64,000 nt of DNA from Rhizoclosmatium globosum. Its lineage: Eukaryota; Chytridiomycota; Chytridiomycetes; Chytridiales; Chytriomycetaceae. Below the pieces are notes generated by a model. It worked only from the letters and a program-made list of their open reading frames with translations, was not told the origin of the DNA and did not search any database. Each line of letters begins with the position of its first letter. Positions within the stretch are counted from its first letter, which is position 1. Positions 26,593 through 36,397 of this stretch are shown in pieces. The position numbers and the translations under genes were made by a program. Location of the stretch: contig MCGO01000048.1 of NCBI GenBank assembly GCA_002104985.1, positions 124,001 to 188,000 on the forward strand. Reading direction: 5' to 3'.

Positions 26593-27198
26593 TCAAAGAA
26601 CCAAAGCTCCAACAAAGAAAGACAACACAGCAAGCCCGGTAGTGGACGCGGCACTGTACAACTTGGTTTCAGGAGTGACAGGGGAAACCGAGGAAGCAGG
26701 GACAGCAGTGGCGATAACCAATGGAGCAGTTGCAGTAGCAGCTGCAGTTGTCTTGGGGGCAATATCGTAAATGATATCAGCACACTGGTAGATGTCAAAC
26801 TTGGGCTGGTGGCAAACAACTTGAATAGTATACTTTCCACCGGTGACGAGGTAATCAGCTGGAACCTTGCTCAGGTCAAGGGGAACCGTGTAAGTCTGGC
26901 CCATGGTAGCATTGGCAAGGGATCCGATCTTGTAAGGGAAGACTTGTGGGTTGTCACCGGCTCCGAGGAGGACATCATTGCTACCATTCCAGTAGAAGGC
27001 CAACACAATGGAGGCGTTTGCGATGGACGAGTAGTTAATACGGGAGGCAGGAGCGGTAAGTGGACCTGCGCAAGGGAAGATTTGCTGCTGTGGCATAGAA
27101 CCTACGTTACGGGGGATTGGGGACATCATCTCCAGATGGGCGGAGACACCCGAAGTGAAGACAGCGAGGATCGCGGCAATGGAGGAGGCAAGAATCAT
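26593..27198 (-). CDS. BIM1/X325-like GPI-anchored copper-binding protein (LPMO-related)
   Basis: ATG at 27196-27198. The signal peptide MILASSIAAILAVFTSGVSA ends directly before a His (HLEMMSPIPR), giving the N-terminal histidine needed for a copper histidine brace. Downstream are PCAG, a conserved D/N-rich core, GKYTIQVVCHQ and IYQCADI; the last is typical of the X325/BIM1 family, related in fold to lytic polysaccharide monooxygenases but linked to copper uptake. A Thr/Ala/Pro-rich linker and a final hydrophobic segment (GLAVLSFFVGALVL) indicate a GPI anchor. Single exon, 201 residues. The start at MILASS is preferred over a TTG eleven codons upstream because it gives a proper signal peptide. 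The module protein follows 131 bp downstream on the same strand. Confidence 0.75.
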   Translation of the reverse strand: MILASSIAAILAVFTSGVSAHLEMMSPIPRNVGSMPQQQIFPCAGPLTAPASRINYSSIANASIVLAFYWNGSNDVLLGAGDNPQVFPYKIGSLANATMGQTYTVPLDLSKVPADYLVTGGKYTIQVVCHQPKFDIYQCADIIYDIAPKTTAAATATAPLVIATAVPASSVSPVTPETKLYSAASTTGLAVLSFFVGALVL

Positions 27199-27405
27199 TT
27201 TTTTCGTTTTGATTTTTTGGATGGATGGCAAAAATCCCTCATCCAGTCCTGAAAAAGCTCACTGCATAATTTTCCTTCGGGTTTTATCGGAGCCAATGAA
27301 ATGAAGAACAGGTACAACTCTGATTAAATATCGTTTTATCTCCGGGCTTATGAAAATGATGTTTTCCATTTTTAATTCGTTTTGGGGTTGTGGACAGCTT
27401 TCCTG

Positions 27406-27605
27406 TCATGCAACTCCCAACACCTCACCACCTGTTTGTATGCCACAAGTATACCCAGTTGTGGAACAGTAATCACTTATGGCGCATGTCTGCCAGTTGT
27501 CTATGACCACCCCTCCACATTGACAGGCACTGCCAGGATCGGCTCGGAATACAACGCGAGAGTGATGAATGTGAGAAGTAGTGTTGCTGTAGCTGTGCTT
27601 TGCAT
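27406..27605 (-). CDS. Possible small secreted Cys-rich protein, frame broken
   Basis: The ATG at 27603-27605 opens MQSTATATLLLTFITLALYS, a good signal peptide, ending ILA. Within a few codons the Cys-rich continuation is in a different frame: ACQCGGVVIDNWQTCAISDY followed by CSTTGYTCG, then stop at 27406-27408. The QCGG..TC....YC pattern recalls small cellulose/chitin-binding peptides, but the match is weak. No intron of usual size links the two frames, so this is a small pseudogene, a sequencing indel or chance. Confidence 0.3.
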
Positions 27606-27791
27606 CTCGCTCAAGATTCTTAGATTGGTTGATTGTGTTTGGTTTGATACGTCGCTATGTTTCCTTCTCGCAGTTCATATGGTCTTCTGAACTCGATTGG
27701 TCGAACACCAATCAAAAACCAAGATTGGGAGAACATCAATTCCAAAATTAAAACTGCTTAATTAAGTAAATGAGTGGCTTTCAAACAGATT

Positions 27792-30700
27792 ATGTTTGAA
27801 AGCGATGCATGGGAGACTGTCTCAGTTTCTTTTAAAAAAAGTGACAATTTCACCTCTTTGCAAGCAAGTCCTGCACAAGACGTGGCAGAACATATGGCTT
27901 CCATCACCAAAAAGAAACATCCTCAAGAAGAAGTAGAGGAAGTTCAATCTGCATCCTCCAACACGGCTGATTCTGGCGAGGATACTATCTCCAGTGAAGA
28001 GTCTGGTCACGACTCAAATATTGAGGAATCAGGGTCGGATGAGGAATACACAGATTCTGGCGAAGAAGATGAAGAACAAGTTGAAGATGGAGAAGATGAT
28101 GATGACGAAGATTATGAGGACGAAGAAGATGAGCAAGATGAAGACGACGACAGCAACAGCAATGGAGAAGAGGAATCTGATGAGCCCCTTATTGTACAGC
28201 TTCCAACTATCACAATTTCGAGCCCCAACGAAAAGAAGCCGTTGAAAACACGTACTTCGGCGTTATCACTGGTAGAATCAGTTACTTCCTCATCAATAGA
28301 CGCGCCACTGATTCAAGCACCCTCAAATATTCCTTCAGCGCCGTCTGAAAAATCAGATATTGGATCGGAATCGTTCTCTGACCACGATAACGAAATATCG
28401 TCCAACAAATCGTCCAATAACCCATCTAAAAGCAATAATATTGAGGTTCTTTCATTGATGACATCTCTGGCTGAAACTGTTTCACTGGATGAATCACTGG
28501 ATTCGAGCAACTATGAAGATGTTGGGAAAATCATCGATTCGGGCACCAATCAACCAAGTAATCTAGAATCCAGCGTTGAAACACTAAACAATGCGTTGAA
28601 TATCACGCCAAAGAAGAATCCGGGATTCTCAATCCCAGTCCCGCAACCCTTCGTTACCACTGCAATTGACGTCACAGAGCAACAAAAATCCGAACCAGCT
28701 TCGACGCAATCGGCATCGTGGCTGAATAACTTGGGTCTTTTTAAAATGTTTGATTCGCCGCCGAAACCAAGCGTTGTACCCGTTCCCCAAGTCCTTGTTT
28801 CTTTGGTACAAGAACCAGGATTAAAAAGATGCGCGTCTACAGAGACGTTTGTTTCAGCAAGTTGAGTTGTTTTATAACATACTGAGTAAAAAGTTAAAAA
28901 GACTTATCACAGACAGTAGCGCGGCTGCAGCGACTGAAGCAGAAGACGCATCTTCAAAAACTCTCTCGTCTGCAATCCCAACGACGGTACCGTCTCCCTT
29001 CGAACAACTAACATTTATTGATATTCACGTGAAATTTTTATTCAGACCTCAATCACAGCCCTCCCTATAAAACTCCAACTTCAAGAACTCTTGGAATCTC
29101 TTGAATCGGAAAGGCTGGCCCACAAGGAGACAGCGATCCAGCTGAAAACAATCACAGAAACCTTGAACTCCGAAACGGCGAGCAAAAATCAGATACAAGA
29201 AGAGCTCGAGAAATCAAATGTTTTGATTGAAGAATTGAGAAACTCGCTCAAACAGTCGAACGAGTTTCTGTTGTCCCAAGAATCATCAAACAAAACCCTT
29301 GTGCAACAAATCAGCGTGATGGAATCCCATCAAACTAAACTAAAAGAACAACTGGAATCAACGAAGAAAGAATTGAAGTCACGGGATGAAGAGCTTAAAG
29401 GTCTCACTGCTACTCATAACAAGAAGCTTAATGAAGTTGAATCCACGTTGAATAAGAAAATCAAGGCTTCAGAGGCGAAGCTATTGGCCTCAGTCAATGA
29501 GTTTAATGCTTACAAGAAAGATGCTCAAGTGAAAGAAGGCGAGTGGAAGCAAAAGGAAAAGGATCTTGTTACTCAGGCAGAGAATGCCGAGGAAGTTGTT
29601 AAGAACGAGACTGCAGCAAAATCTGTATTGGAGATCGAACTCGAAAAGCTGAAAAAGGAACTGAACGAAGGCAAAGAGGGGCTTGTTGCAGAGCATAAAA
29701 TGGCTGTAGAGGGATTGGAATCGAGGTTGAACAATGCAGTTGAGGAAGGCGCTGCTGCAAAACTCAAGTTAGAATCAATGGAAAAGAAAGTTACGGAGTT
29801 AGAGAAGCGGGAGAAAGAGGGCCTCAAAAAGCTGAAGGAACTGGAGGCTATAGTCCAAACAGGGAAGAGCGTGGTTGCAGCTTTAGAGTCAGACAAGAAG
29901 AAATTGCAAGATGATCTTACCGCAAGTGAAAAGATTAAGCTCGATCTTGCTCTTCATGTGACCAAGGTCAAAGAGTTGGAACTTAGGAATGTGGAGTTAA
30001 CTAAGAGCGTCGAAAGGCTCAAAGAGGAATCAAGCGCCAGAGATGAAGCCATCGAATCCAAAGAAATCCGAATCGAAGAACTTGAACGAGAAATGGAGGA
30101 CCAAGAGTCAGCAAACCAACAAGTGTCTGACAGTCTTGAATCAGCTGAATCAAAAATCAACCAGCTAGAATCAATCGTGAATCAGCTGACTCAACAACTT
30201 CAAGAATCTAGAACGTCTCTTGAAACCGCTCAGGCTCACTCTCAATTCCTCGAAGGAAAGCTGTGTATTGAACAGACAAAATTGACACAGTTACGCGACG
30301 CATCGACGCCAACTGAGACGCCAACTACGGTAGATGCCTCTAAGTACGAATCTAGAATCAGCGAACTGGAGCAGCAACTATCTGATTCGGAAGCTACGAA
30401 AGCCGCCGTGGAACTACAATCCAAAGAAACCAGCCACTCCCTCGAGACCCTAAAATCCACCAACGAGGAACTCCAAAAAACCCTCATCAAAGCCAAGATT
30501 GAACGTCGACTCCGCGCTTCACGTATCTCAGAACTGTGGAACGAATTACAGAATGCCAAAAAAGAAGGTGAAGAGAAGACGGCTGAACTGGAAAAGACGC
30601 GGAAAATGTTTATGGAACGAGTGGCTGCCTTGGAAGAGCAGATTGAACAGCAAAGCCAGCAGGGACAGAATGTTGATGTCAACCAGACTCGTGCGCAAGA

Positions 30701-31703
30701 ATTGGAGTCAAAACTCTTGGAGAGAGAGGCTCAAATTATGCGTGAGCGTGAAGAATGGACTCAAATGCAGCAGAAATTGTTGGAGGGTCAACAACAGAAG
30801 GAAAATGATGTTCGAATGGTTCGTGAGGAATTGAATAGTGTGAAGGAGTCATTCAAAGAGAGTTGTGCTAAGAAAGATACAATGATTCGAGAGTTGACAG
30901 AGTCTCTCGCAATTGAAAAAGCTAGAATTTTGGAGGACCGTTCAGGAATCGTCAGCGCAAGTAACGAAACTCTAAGCAATGAGCCAGGAAGCTTAATGAA
31001 CGACGTGCTATCAGAACTCATGACACAAACAGTTAATCAACCAGACGATCATGCGATTGGAAAAGCGTGGCTGGAGGAATGGTACAAGACTCGAGCACCA
31101 CTTGAATCCAATAATTGCTTGAAAGAGATTTCGCAAGTTCTGGGAACCAAATTGCCTGAATCAAGTAACCTTGAAACGGCCAAAACTGAAATTATCCACT
31201 CCATCGAAACCCAAAAATCTCGCGTAACACAACTCGAAAGTGTTTGTAGAGAGTTGGAAGCATTCGCCAAGGACGCATTGGAGGCTGCCAAGTTGATGGA
31301 ACTTAAGTATACAAATTCCAAGGTGGAGTCTGAGCAGAAGGAACAAGTTATTACGCGTTTGCATAATGTACTTGAAGATGGAGCATCCGTGATGGGCAAG
31401 AAGCGGTTGCAGAGCGTGATTGCGGCTACGCGGGTTGCAGTTAGCCAGAGTCAAAGCCGGAGAACTAGTTCAAGTGACTACGGCAGTATGAGATCAAGTA
31501 TGGCTGAATACCCTGATGGACGCCGAAGCAGTGGTGGTGCTTCGAGTGGTAATCGAAGGGAGAGCACGAGAATGAGTATGATGGGAGTTGGACCCCTTGT
31601 TGAAGAGCCTATTGAGGAGCCGCATGCGGCAGCCCCCGCTAAGACGCGATTCCAGGCAATTGCAGGTCTAGCACGTATTTCAGCAGCTCTTAGTAAGAAG
31701 TAA
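27792..31703 (+). CDS. Long acidic coiled-coil protein of unknown function
   Basis: The ATG at 27792 begins MFESDAWETVSVSFKKSDNF. The first exon (to about 28860) is disordered, with a highly acidic tract of Glu/Asp at about residues 65-130. Two introns (GTTGAG..ATCACAG and GTACCG..ATTCAG, the second with a CTAAC branch site) join it in frame to a long coiled coil of about 870 residues beginning TSITALPIKLQLQELLESLE. Heptads run nearly without a break until about residue 1040, then a helical region (AIGKAWLEEWYKTRAPLESN) and a Ser/Arg-rich basic tail. I do not recognise the family; a golgin, a basal-body or a cytoskeletal coiled coil would all fit. No GRIP domain is seen. About 1240 residues. 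Confidence 0.7.
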
Positions 31704-31748
31704 TTAATTCTAATAAATGGAGAGAATGGAAGAAGAAAGACCAGACAA

Positions 31749-32604
31749 ATGGACACCACGACCACTGCCACCGCGGACACTCGACCAAGCGATGCCGACA
31801 TTCTCGCGCACCAAAAAGCCGTAGCTGCGCCGTTCCTTAGCGCGCCGCTCGTTGGGTCCACCGGAACATTCGAGGGACTGGTTGCCGAGTACGCGGACAA
31901 CGCGGCGTTCCTCCGAAAGGCGCTTCAGCTGAAAGACAAGGCCGTCGCCCTCCGACACGTGCGCAAGGACGGAAACTGCTTCTACCGCGCCTTCTCGTTC
32001 GCGCTGTTAGAGGCCCTGCTCAACTACGCCGGCTCAAACTGGGCAAAGAAGGTCGCCGAACGCATCAACGACACCAGAGCGACTCTCACAAATCAGGGCT
32101 ACGATCCAATCATCACAGACGACTTTTACGAGCCAATTGAAGCGGCCTTGAAGGACGATTTCACAGAGGACAAATTGAGAGGCATCTTCGAAGGGGACGG
32201 CGAGGTGAGGCTCCTACGGTTTGACTAGCAACAACCTGACTCAATCAAACCAGTACCAATCCGATACAATCGTCTGCTACCTTCGTCTCGTAACGGCAGC
32301 AGAGCTTAAAAAGAATCGAGACTTGTACGAAGCATTCATCCTTGATTCATACCCTACTATCGATGAGTTTATTGCTCAGCAAGTGGAACCTATGGCTATC
32401 GAATCAGATCAAATTCATATCGTCGCCATTGCGAATGCTATCGGTGTCACAGTCAATGTTGCCAACCTTGATTCTTCAGATTCTGACTTGAACTTCCATG
32501 ACATTACTCCAATGATGCCTTTGGACCTTGAGAACAGTCAACATCAACCTGTCGTTAGTTTGCTTTACAGACCTGGGCATTATGACATTGTGTACTTGAA
32601 ATAA
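31749..32604 (+). CDS. OTUB1-like deubiquitinase (peptidase C65)
   Basis: Cysteine protease that cleaves ubiquitin chains (animal OTUB1 prefers Lys48). The ATG at 31749 starts MDTTTTATADTRPSDADILA. The catalytic segment RKDGNCFYRAFSFALLEALL carries Asp and nucleophile Cys in the usual D-G-N-C-F motif, and the C-terminus PGHYDIVYLK carries the catalytic His. One intron, 32205-32253 (GTGAGG..ACCAG), joins EGDGE to YQSDTIVCYLRLVTAAEL. About 269 residues, as in OTUB1. Confidence 0.94.
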
Positions 32605-32697
32605 ATGCAGCTTAACATTCACGTTTTTGATCGATTCACACAAGACAAGTGGCCGAGTCACCACACAAGCAGATTCCATCCAAAAACACTGAAAAGC

Positions 32698-32769
32698 TAG
32701 CACCGGCACGTTTCGATCGTGCGACCTCTGAGTTATGAGCCCAGCGATCTTCCGCTGATCTACGGTGCT
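32698..32769 (-). tRNA. Initiator tRNA-Met (CAU)
   Basis: 72 nt. Acceptor AGCACCG/CGGTGCT gives the A1:U72 pair of initiators, and the T loop is ATCGAAA (A54 and A60), also initiator-specific in eukaryotes. Anticodon loop CTCATAA. The anticodon stem CTGGG/CTCAG has a G-U pair where most initiators have three G-C pairs. Confidence 0.92.
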
Positions 32770-32955
32770 ATTATGTGGAGCCGTTTCTAGTGCAAGATAA
32801 ACCACTCCAATCTTACAATCAGCTGGCCGGAAAAGAGCAATGAATAATTTCTTGATGAGCGCAACGATTATCCTCCAAATGCCCAACGTTGTCCATTCCC
32901 AAGCCACTAAATACCACAGCCACTCCACTTCTTCACACACGATCGCATCAAAAGA

Positions 32956-33028
32956 TGCCCCCAGACGGGATTGAACCGTCGACCTTTTCCTTACGAGGGA
33001 AACGCTACTACCACTGAGCTATAAGGGC
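32956..33028 (-). tRNA. tRNA-Thr (CGU)
   Basis: 73 nt; as read, identical to the copy at 22563-22635. Anticodon loop CTCGTAA. Confidence 0.93.
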
Positions 33029-33285
33029 TCTGTTCCACGTGTTGGTGCAGAACATCAGGAATGTAAGTAACGTACAAAACTAAATGAATTATATTAATTG
33101 TGAATTTAATTGTGAATTGGAAGGTACGTCTGATGGACTTTTCCCAGCTTCAATTCAGTTGTAACCTACTTATGCGACCATTCTCCATCAATGCCATTAA
33201 TGCCTTCTCACATACACTAATATTCAGCATTAATACAGGTTTAATGATTTACAAACAAAGCAAAAACAGTCAACAATCCTTTTGA

Positions 33286-34059
33286 ATGACGCCATTCCCC
33301 ATCCTTGATCAACTCTCTCTCCTCCTCGGCTGGACATACTTCCTCGCATGGTCGATATCCTTCTACCCACAAATCATCCTCAACGCCCATCGACGCAGCG
33401 TCACGGGCCTCTCCATCGACTTTGTCCTTCTGAACGTGTTGGGCTTCCTGTGCTACACAATCTTCAACTGCGTCGAGTACTTCCGCTTCGAGAACCCTGA
33501 TGTGCAGTTAAATGATGTCGGGTTTGCGGTACATGCGCTGGTGTTGTGCTGTGTGGCTATGGCTCAGGTTGTTGTGTACAGCTTGGATTTGAAATCAATT
33601 GTGGATGGGACGAGAGTTGAGACGCGTGTCGCTGTAGTGGGAATTCCTGTCCTTATTGGTGTGTGCAGTATTGTTCTCCCGGAAAGGAAGACGCTGGTGG
33701 TGTTGGGTAGTGTGAAACTTGCAATCAGTTTATACAAGTACTTGCCACAGCTGTTTTTGAATTGGCGGCGAGGATCTACTGTCGGTTGGTCTATTACGAA
33801 TATCTTACTGGATGCTACTGGTGGGATCTTGTCTGTTGCGCAGCTATTTATTGATGCTGTAAGATTGAACCGAAACCCTTTCGAGAATCCCGTAAAATTG
33901 GCGTTGGGTCTTCAGTCGCTTGCTTTTGACGTGCTATTTATCCTTCAGCATTATGTCTGGTTCGCCAATGCGGACCACAGCGAAGAAGTTGATGTGGAAA
34001 GGCCCGAAATTGATGAACAAACGCCTTTATTGAATGGGGCAACTGCAAGATCCTCTTAA
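33286..34059 (+). CDS. Cystinosin-like PQ-loop lysosomal/vacuolar transporter
   Basis: Exports cystine with protons from the lysosome or vacuole (CTNS in animals, Ers1 in yeast). Intron-free, 257 residues. The first PQ-loop is WSISFYPQIILNAHRRSVTG with Ser-Val-x-Gly-Leu-Ser following; the second is LYKYLPQLFLNWRRGSTVGW with SITNILLDATGG. Seven hydrophobic helices. The C-terminal tail has EQTPLL, which fits the acidic dileucine sorting signal [DE]xxxL[LI] for endolysosomal delivery. Its TAA stop overlaps the stop of the convergent CUS2 gene by two bases. Confidence 0.9.
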   Translation: MTPFPILDQLSLLLGWTYFLAWSISFYPQIILNAHRRSVTGLSIDFVLLNVLGFLCYTIFNCVEYFRFENPDVQLNDVGFAVHALVLCCVAMAQVVVYSLDLKSIVDGTRVETRVAVVGIPVLIGVCSIVLPERKTLVVLGSVKLAISLYKYLPQLFLNWRRGSTVGWSITNILLDATGGILSVAQLFIDAVRLNRNPFENPVKLALGLQSLAFDVLFILQHYVWFANADHSEEVDVERPEIDEQTPLLNGATARSS

Positions 34060-35242
34060 TGGTTCTCTTCAAGCCAGTTTTCAAACGCGGCTAGTCGCTT
34101 TTCTTCTTCAGCTTGAATCTCTTCCGCCGTCTTGGTTTCCTTAAATTTCTCTTTGCCATCCCAGATATATGCTTCAATCTTCCGCCCTCCAAAGAAACGC
34201 CCGTTATTTTTCTGCAAGTTCTTATTAGTATTTATGCCACGAATAAACGAGACTTCATACCTCTACACATTTGGCTGCAGCTTCAGTCTCTTTGAACCTA
34301 ACCGTAATGACACCTTCGTCTGAATGGTCGTACATAACCACATTCGTTACTTCTCCTAATTTCTCACATTCTTCTCGAACTTCTTCCTTGAGGTCAATCA
34401 ATAGTGTTGGATCTTCCTTTAAACGCGTAGAAATTCAGTTGGCAATCTAAAATAACGATTAACTCACATCAATCTCCTGTTTTGTAAACATATGCTTCAT
34501 GATGACAATCTTGCTTATTTTCTCAGACTTTTTACCAGCTTCCTCTTCAAACCAATCTAGCTTCCTTCGAATGCATTTCAGTACTCAAAACGATGAACTG
34601 AACGCCACTTACTTTTGCAAGTTCTGAATTTTCTTTTGCGCCTTTTTCTTGTCAACTTTACTGACTTTCGGTGCCTCTGCTGTTGGCGGTCGTGGTTTCT
34701 CCTGGAACACTGCTTGACTAACTCGAATCTTTGCACTGTCCCCAAATCGGAATTCACTTTCGTCCAGCAAGTCAACTGCTAACTTCACTGATTCCTCCTT
34801 GAAATATGTCACGAGAGCATCCCCTTTGTTATTCCCTTCTGCGTCCTTGTACAACTTGATCCGAGGTAGCCCAGTCGCAATATCCTCCATAATAATTCCG
34901 TATTTTCCAAACACTTCTTTCATCTCGTCAACTGTGACGTCCTGGGGCAGGTTTGTGACATAGATTGACGAATTGACTTTCTTTTTTGGTTCCTTTGCCG
35001 CCTTCTTTTTTGCCTCTTCTTCTTCCTCTGCTAGTTTCCGTTTTCGAGTTGCGGCGATTTGGTCATCAGCAGAAGGATCAAAGACTGCGGATGGATCAAA
35101 GGCTGGAAGGGCCTGGACTCAATAAGCATTCTGGAGACGTGTTCCTACGTTGACATACCTGTGGAAACCACCCGCCTACTTCCGCATTCCATTCATATAT
35201 GGTGCCGTCATCTCCGACTCTTGTTTTGCTGGTGTTCTGCAT
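34056..35242 (-). CDS. CUS2/HTATSF1-like U2 snRNP assembly factor
   Basis: RNA-binding protein that helps U2 snRNP fold and join the prespliceosome. The ATG at 35240-35242 begins MQNTSKTRVGDDGTIYEWNA and continues EVGGWFP, the family's start. Two RNA-binding domains follow: an RRM with DIATGLPRIKLYKDAEGNNK and DALVTYFKEESVKLAVDLLD, and a C-terminal UHM-type domain (GVITVRFKETEAAAKCVEKN, then GRFFGGRKIEAYIWDG). A Lys/Glu-rich stretch lies before the first RRM. Introns at about 35105-35158, 34575-34610, 34420-34470 and 34215-34262. The tail ends in LAAFENWLEENH. Head-to-head with UreG, tail-to-tail with cystinosin. Confidence 0.9.
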
Positions 35243-35282
35243 TTGTTGGTTTGTTTTGGACAATAGAAAAACAATCAAAGAA
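35243..35282. promoter_or_regulatory. Bidirectional intergenic region CUS2 / UreG (40 bp)
   Basis: Complete gap between opposed ATGs. Plus strand reads TTGTTGG at the left and CAATAGAAAAACAATC near the UreG start; CAA-rich leaders on both sides. Confidence 0.45.
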
Positions 35283-36361
35283 ATGATTCCTTTTGCAGTA
35301 CACCCACGAAGCTACGAGAACCATGAAGGGTAACTGTTGAACCTGTAACATACTATACTCGATGGTTTTAATACTCACGCGTTTGTTGTAATTCTGCAGG
35401 GATCACTCTCACTCTCACTCGCATGGCCACGATCACACCCACGAACACGGCCATTCGCACGAGGCTATGGAACACCCTGGATCATATGACACAAGAGATC
35501 CATTCATGACTCGTGACTGGAGCGAGAGAGCCTTCACCGTTGGCATTGGAGGGTGAGTATAGATCTCATGGGTGAGCCAAGCTTGCATCTCCGTCTAGAT
35601 ATCACCCTTTCCCAAACCACTCACATCAATTCATCATCTTATAACCACTGTATTTCGCTAATTCATACAACCTTATCGACCAATAGACCCGTTGGTTCTG
35701 GAAAAACAGCTCTGATGCTCGCGCTTTGCCAACGACTCCATCCCACCTACAACCTGGCTGCTGTCACCAACGACATTTTCACAAAAGAAGATGCAGAGTT
35801 TCTCGTTAAACACAATGCGCTTCCAGAAGGACGTATTGAGGCTGTTGAAACTGGAGGTTGTCCCCATGCAGCTATCCGTGAAGATATTAGTGCTAATTTG
35901 GGGAGATTGGAGGAATTGAATGCAAAGTTTGGGTGTGGAATGTTGTTGGTGGAGAGTGGTGGCGATAACTTGGCAGGTGTGAAACGATTCCACACAGTCA
36001 GACTCATTACTAATCCAACTGAATGAATATAGCAAACTACTCGCGTGAACTTGCTGATTATATTATCTACGTGATTGATGTCTCTGGTGGTGACAAGGTT
36101 CCGCGAAAGGGTGGTCCAGGAATCACTCAATCTGATCTGTTGGTTATTAACAAGACTGATTTGGCTCCTTATGTTGGTGCCGACTTGAGTGTCATGGACC
36201 GTGATGCCAAGAAAATGAGAGGTGTTGGGCCCACTGTCTTTGCCGTTGTGACCAAAGGAGATGGTGTGGATGCCATTGTCAACGAGATTTTGAAGGTTTA
36301 TCGTAATTGTGGAGCTGAGAGGGAGTGGTTGATTCGAAGTGGGCAGATGCAAATGGATTGA
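35283..36361 (+). CDS. ureG: Urease accessory GTPase UreG
   Basis: SIMIBI-class GTPase that delivers nickel to urease. The ATG at 35283 begins [16 protein letters not shown]. After a short intron comes a His-rich segment ([20 protein letters not shown]), the nickel-binding extension of eukaryotic UreG proteins. The P-loop [11 protein letters not shown] is split by an intron after GIGG. Others: [44 protein letters not shown] (split by intron), [20 protein letters not shown] and the [11 protein letters not shown] guanine-specificity motif. About 290 residues. Its presence implies the fungus uses a nickel urease, although urease itself is not in the window. Confidence 0.94.
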
Positions 36362-36397
36362 TTGACTCCGACACTCCAATGGAAATAGCATTTTATT

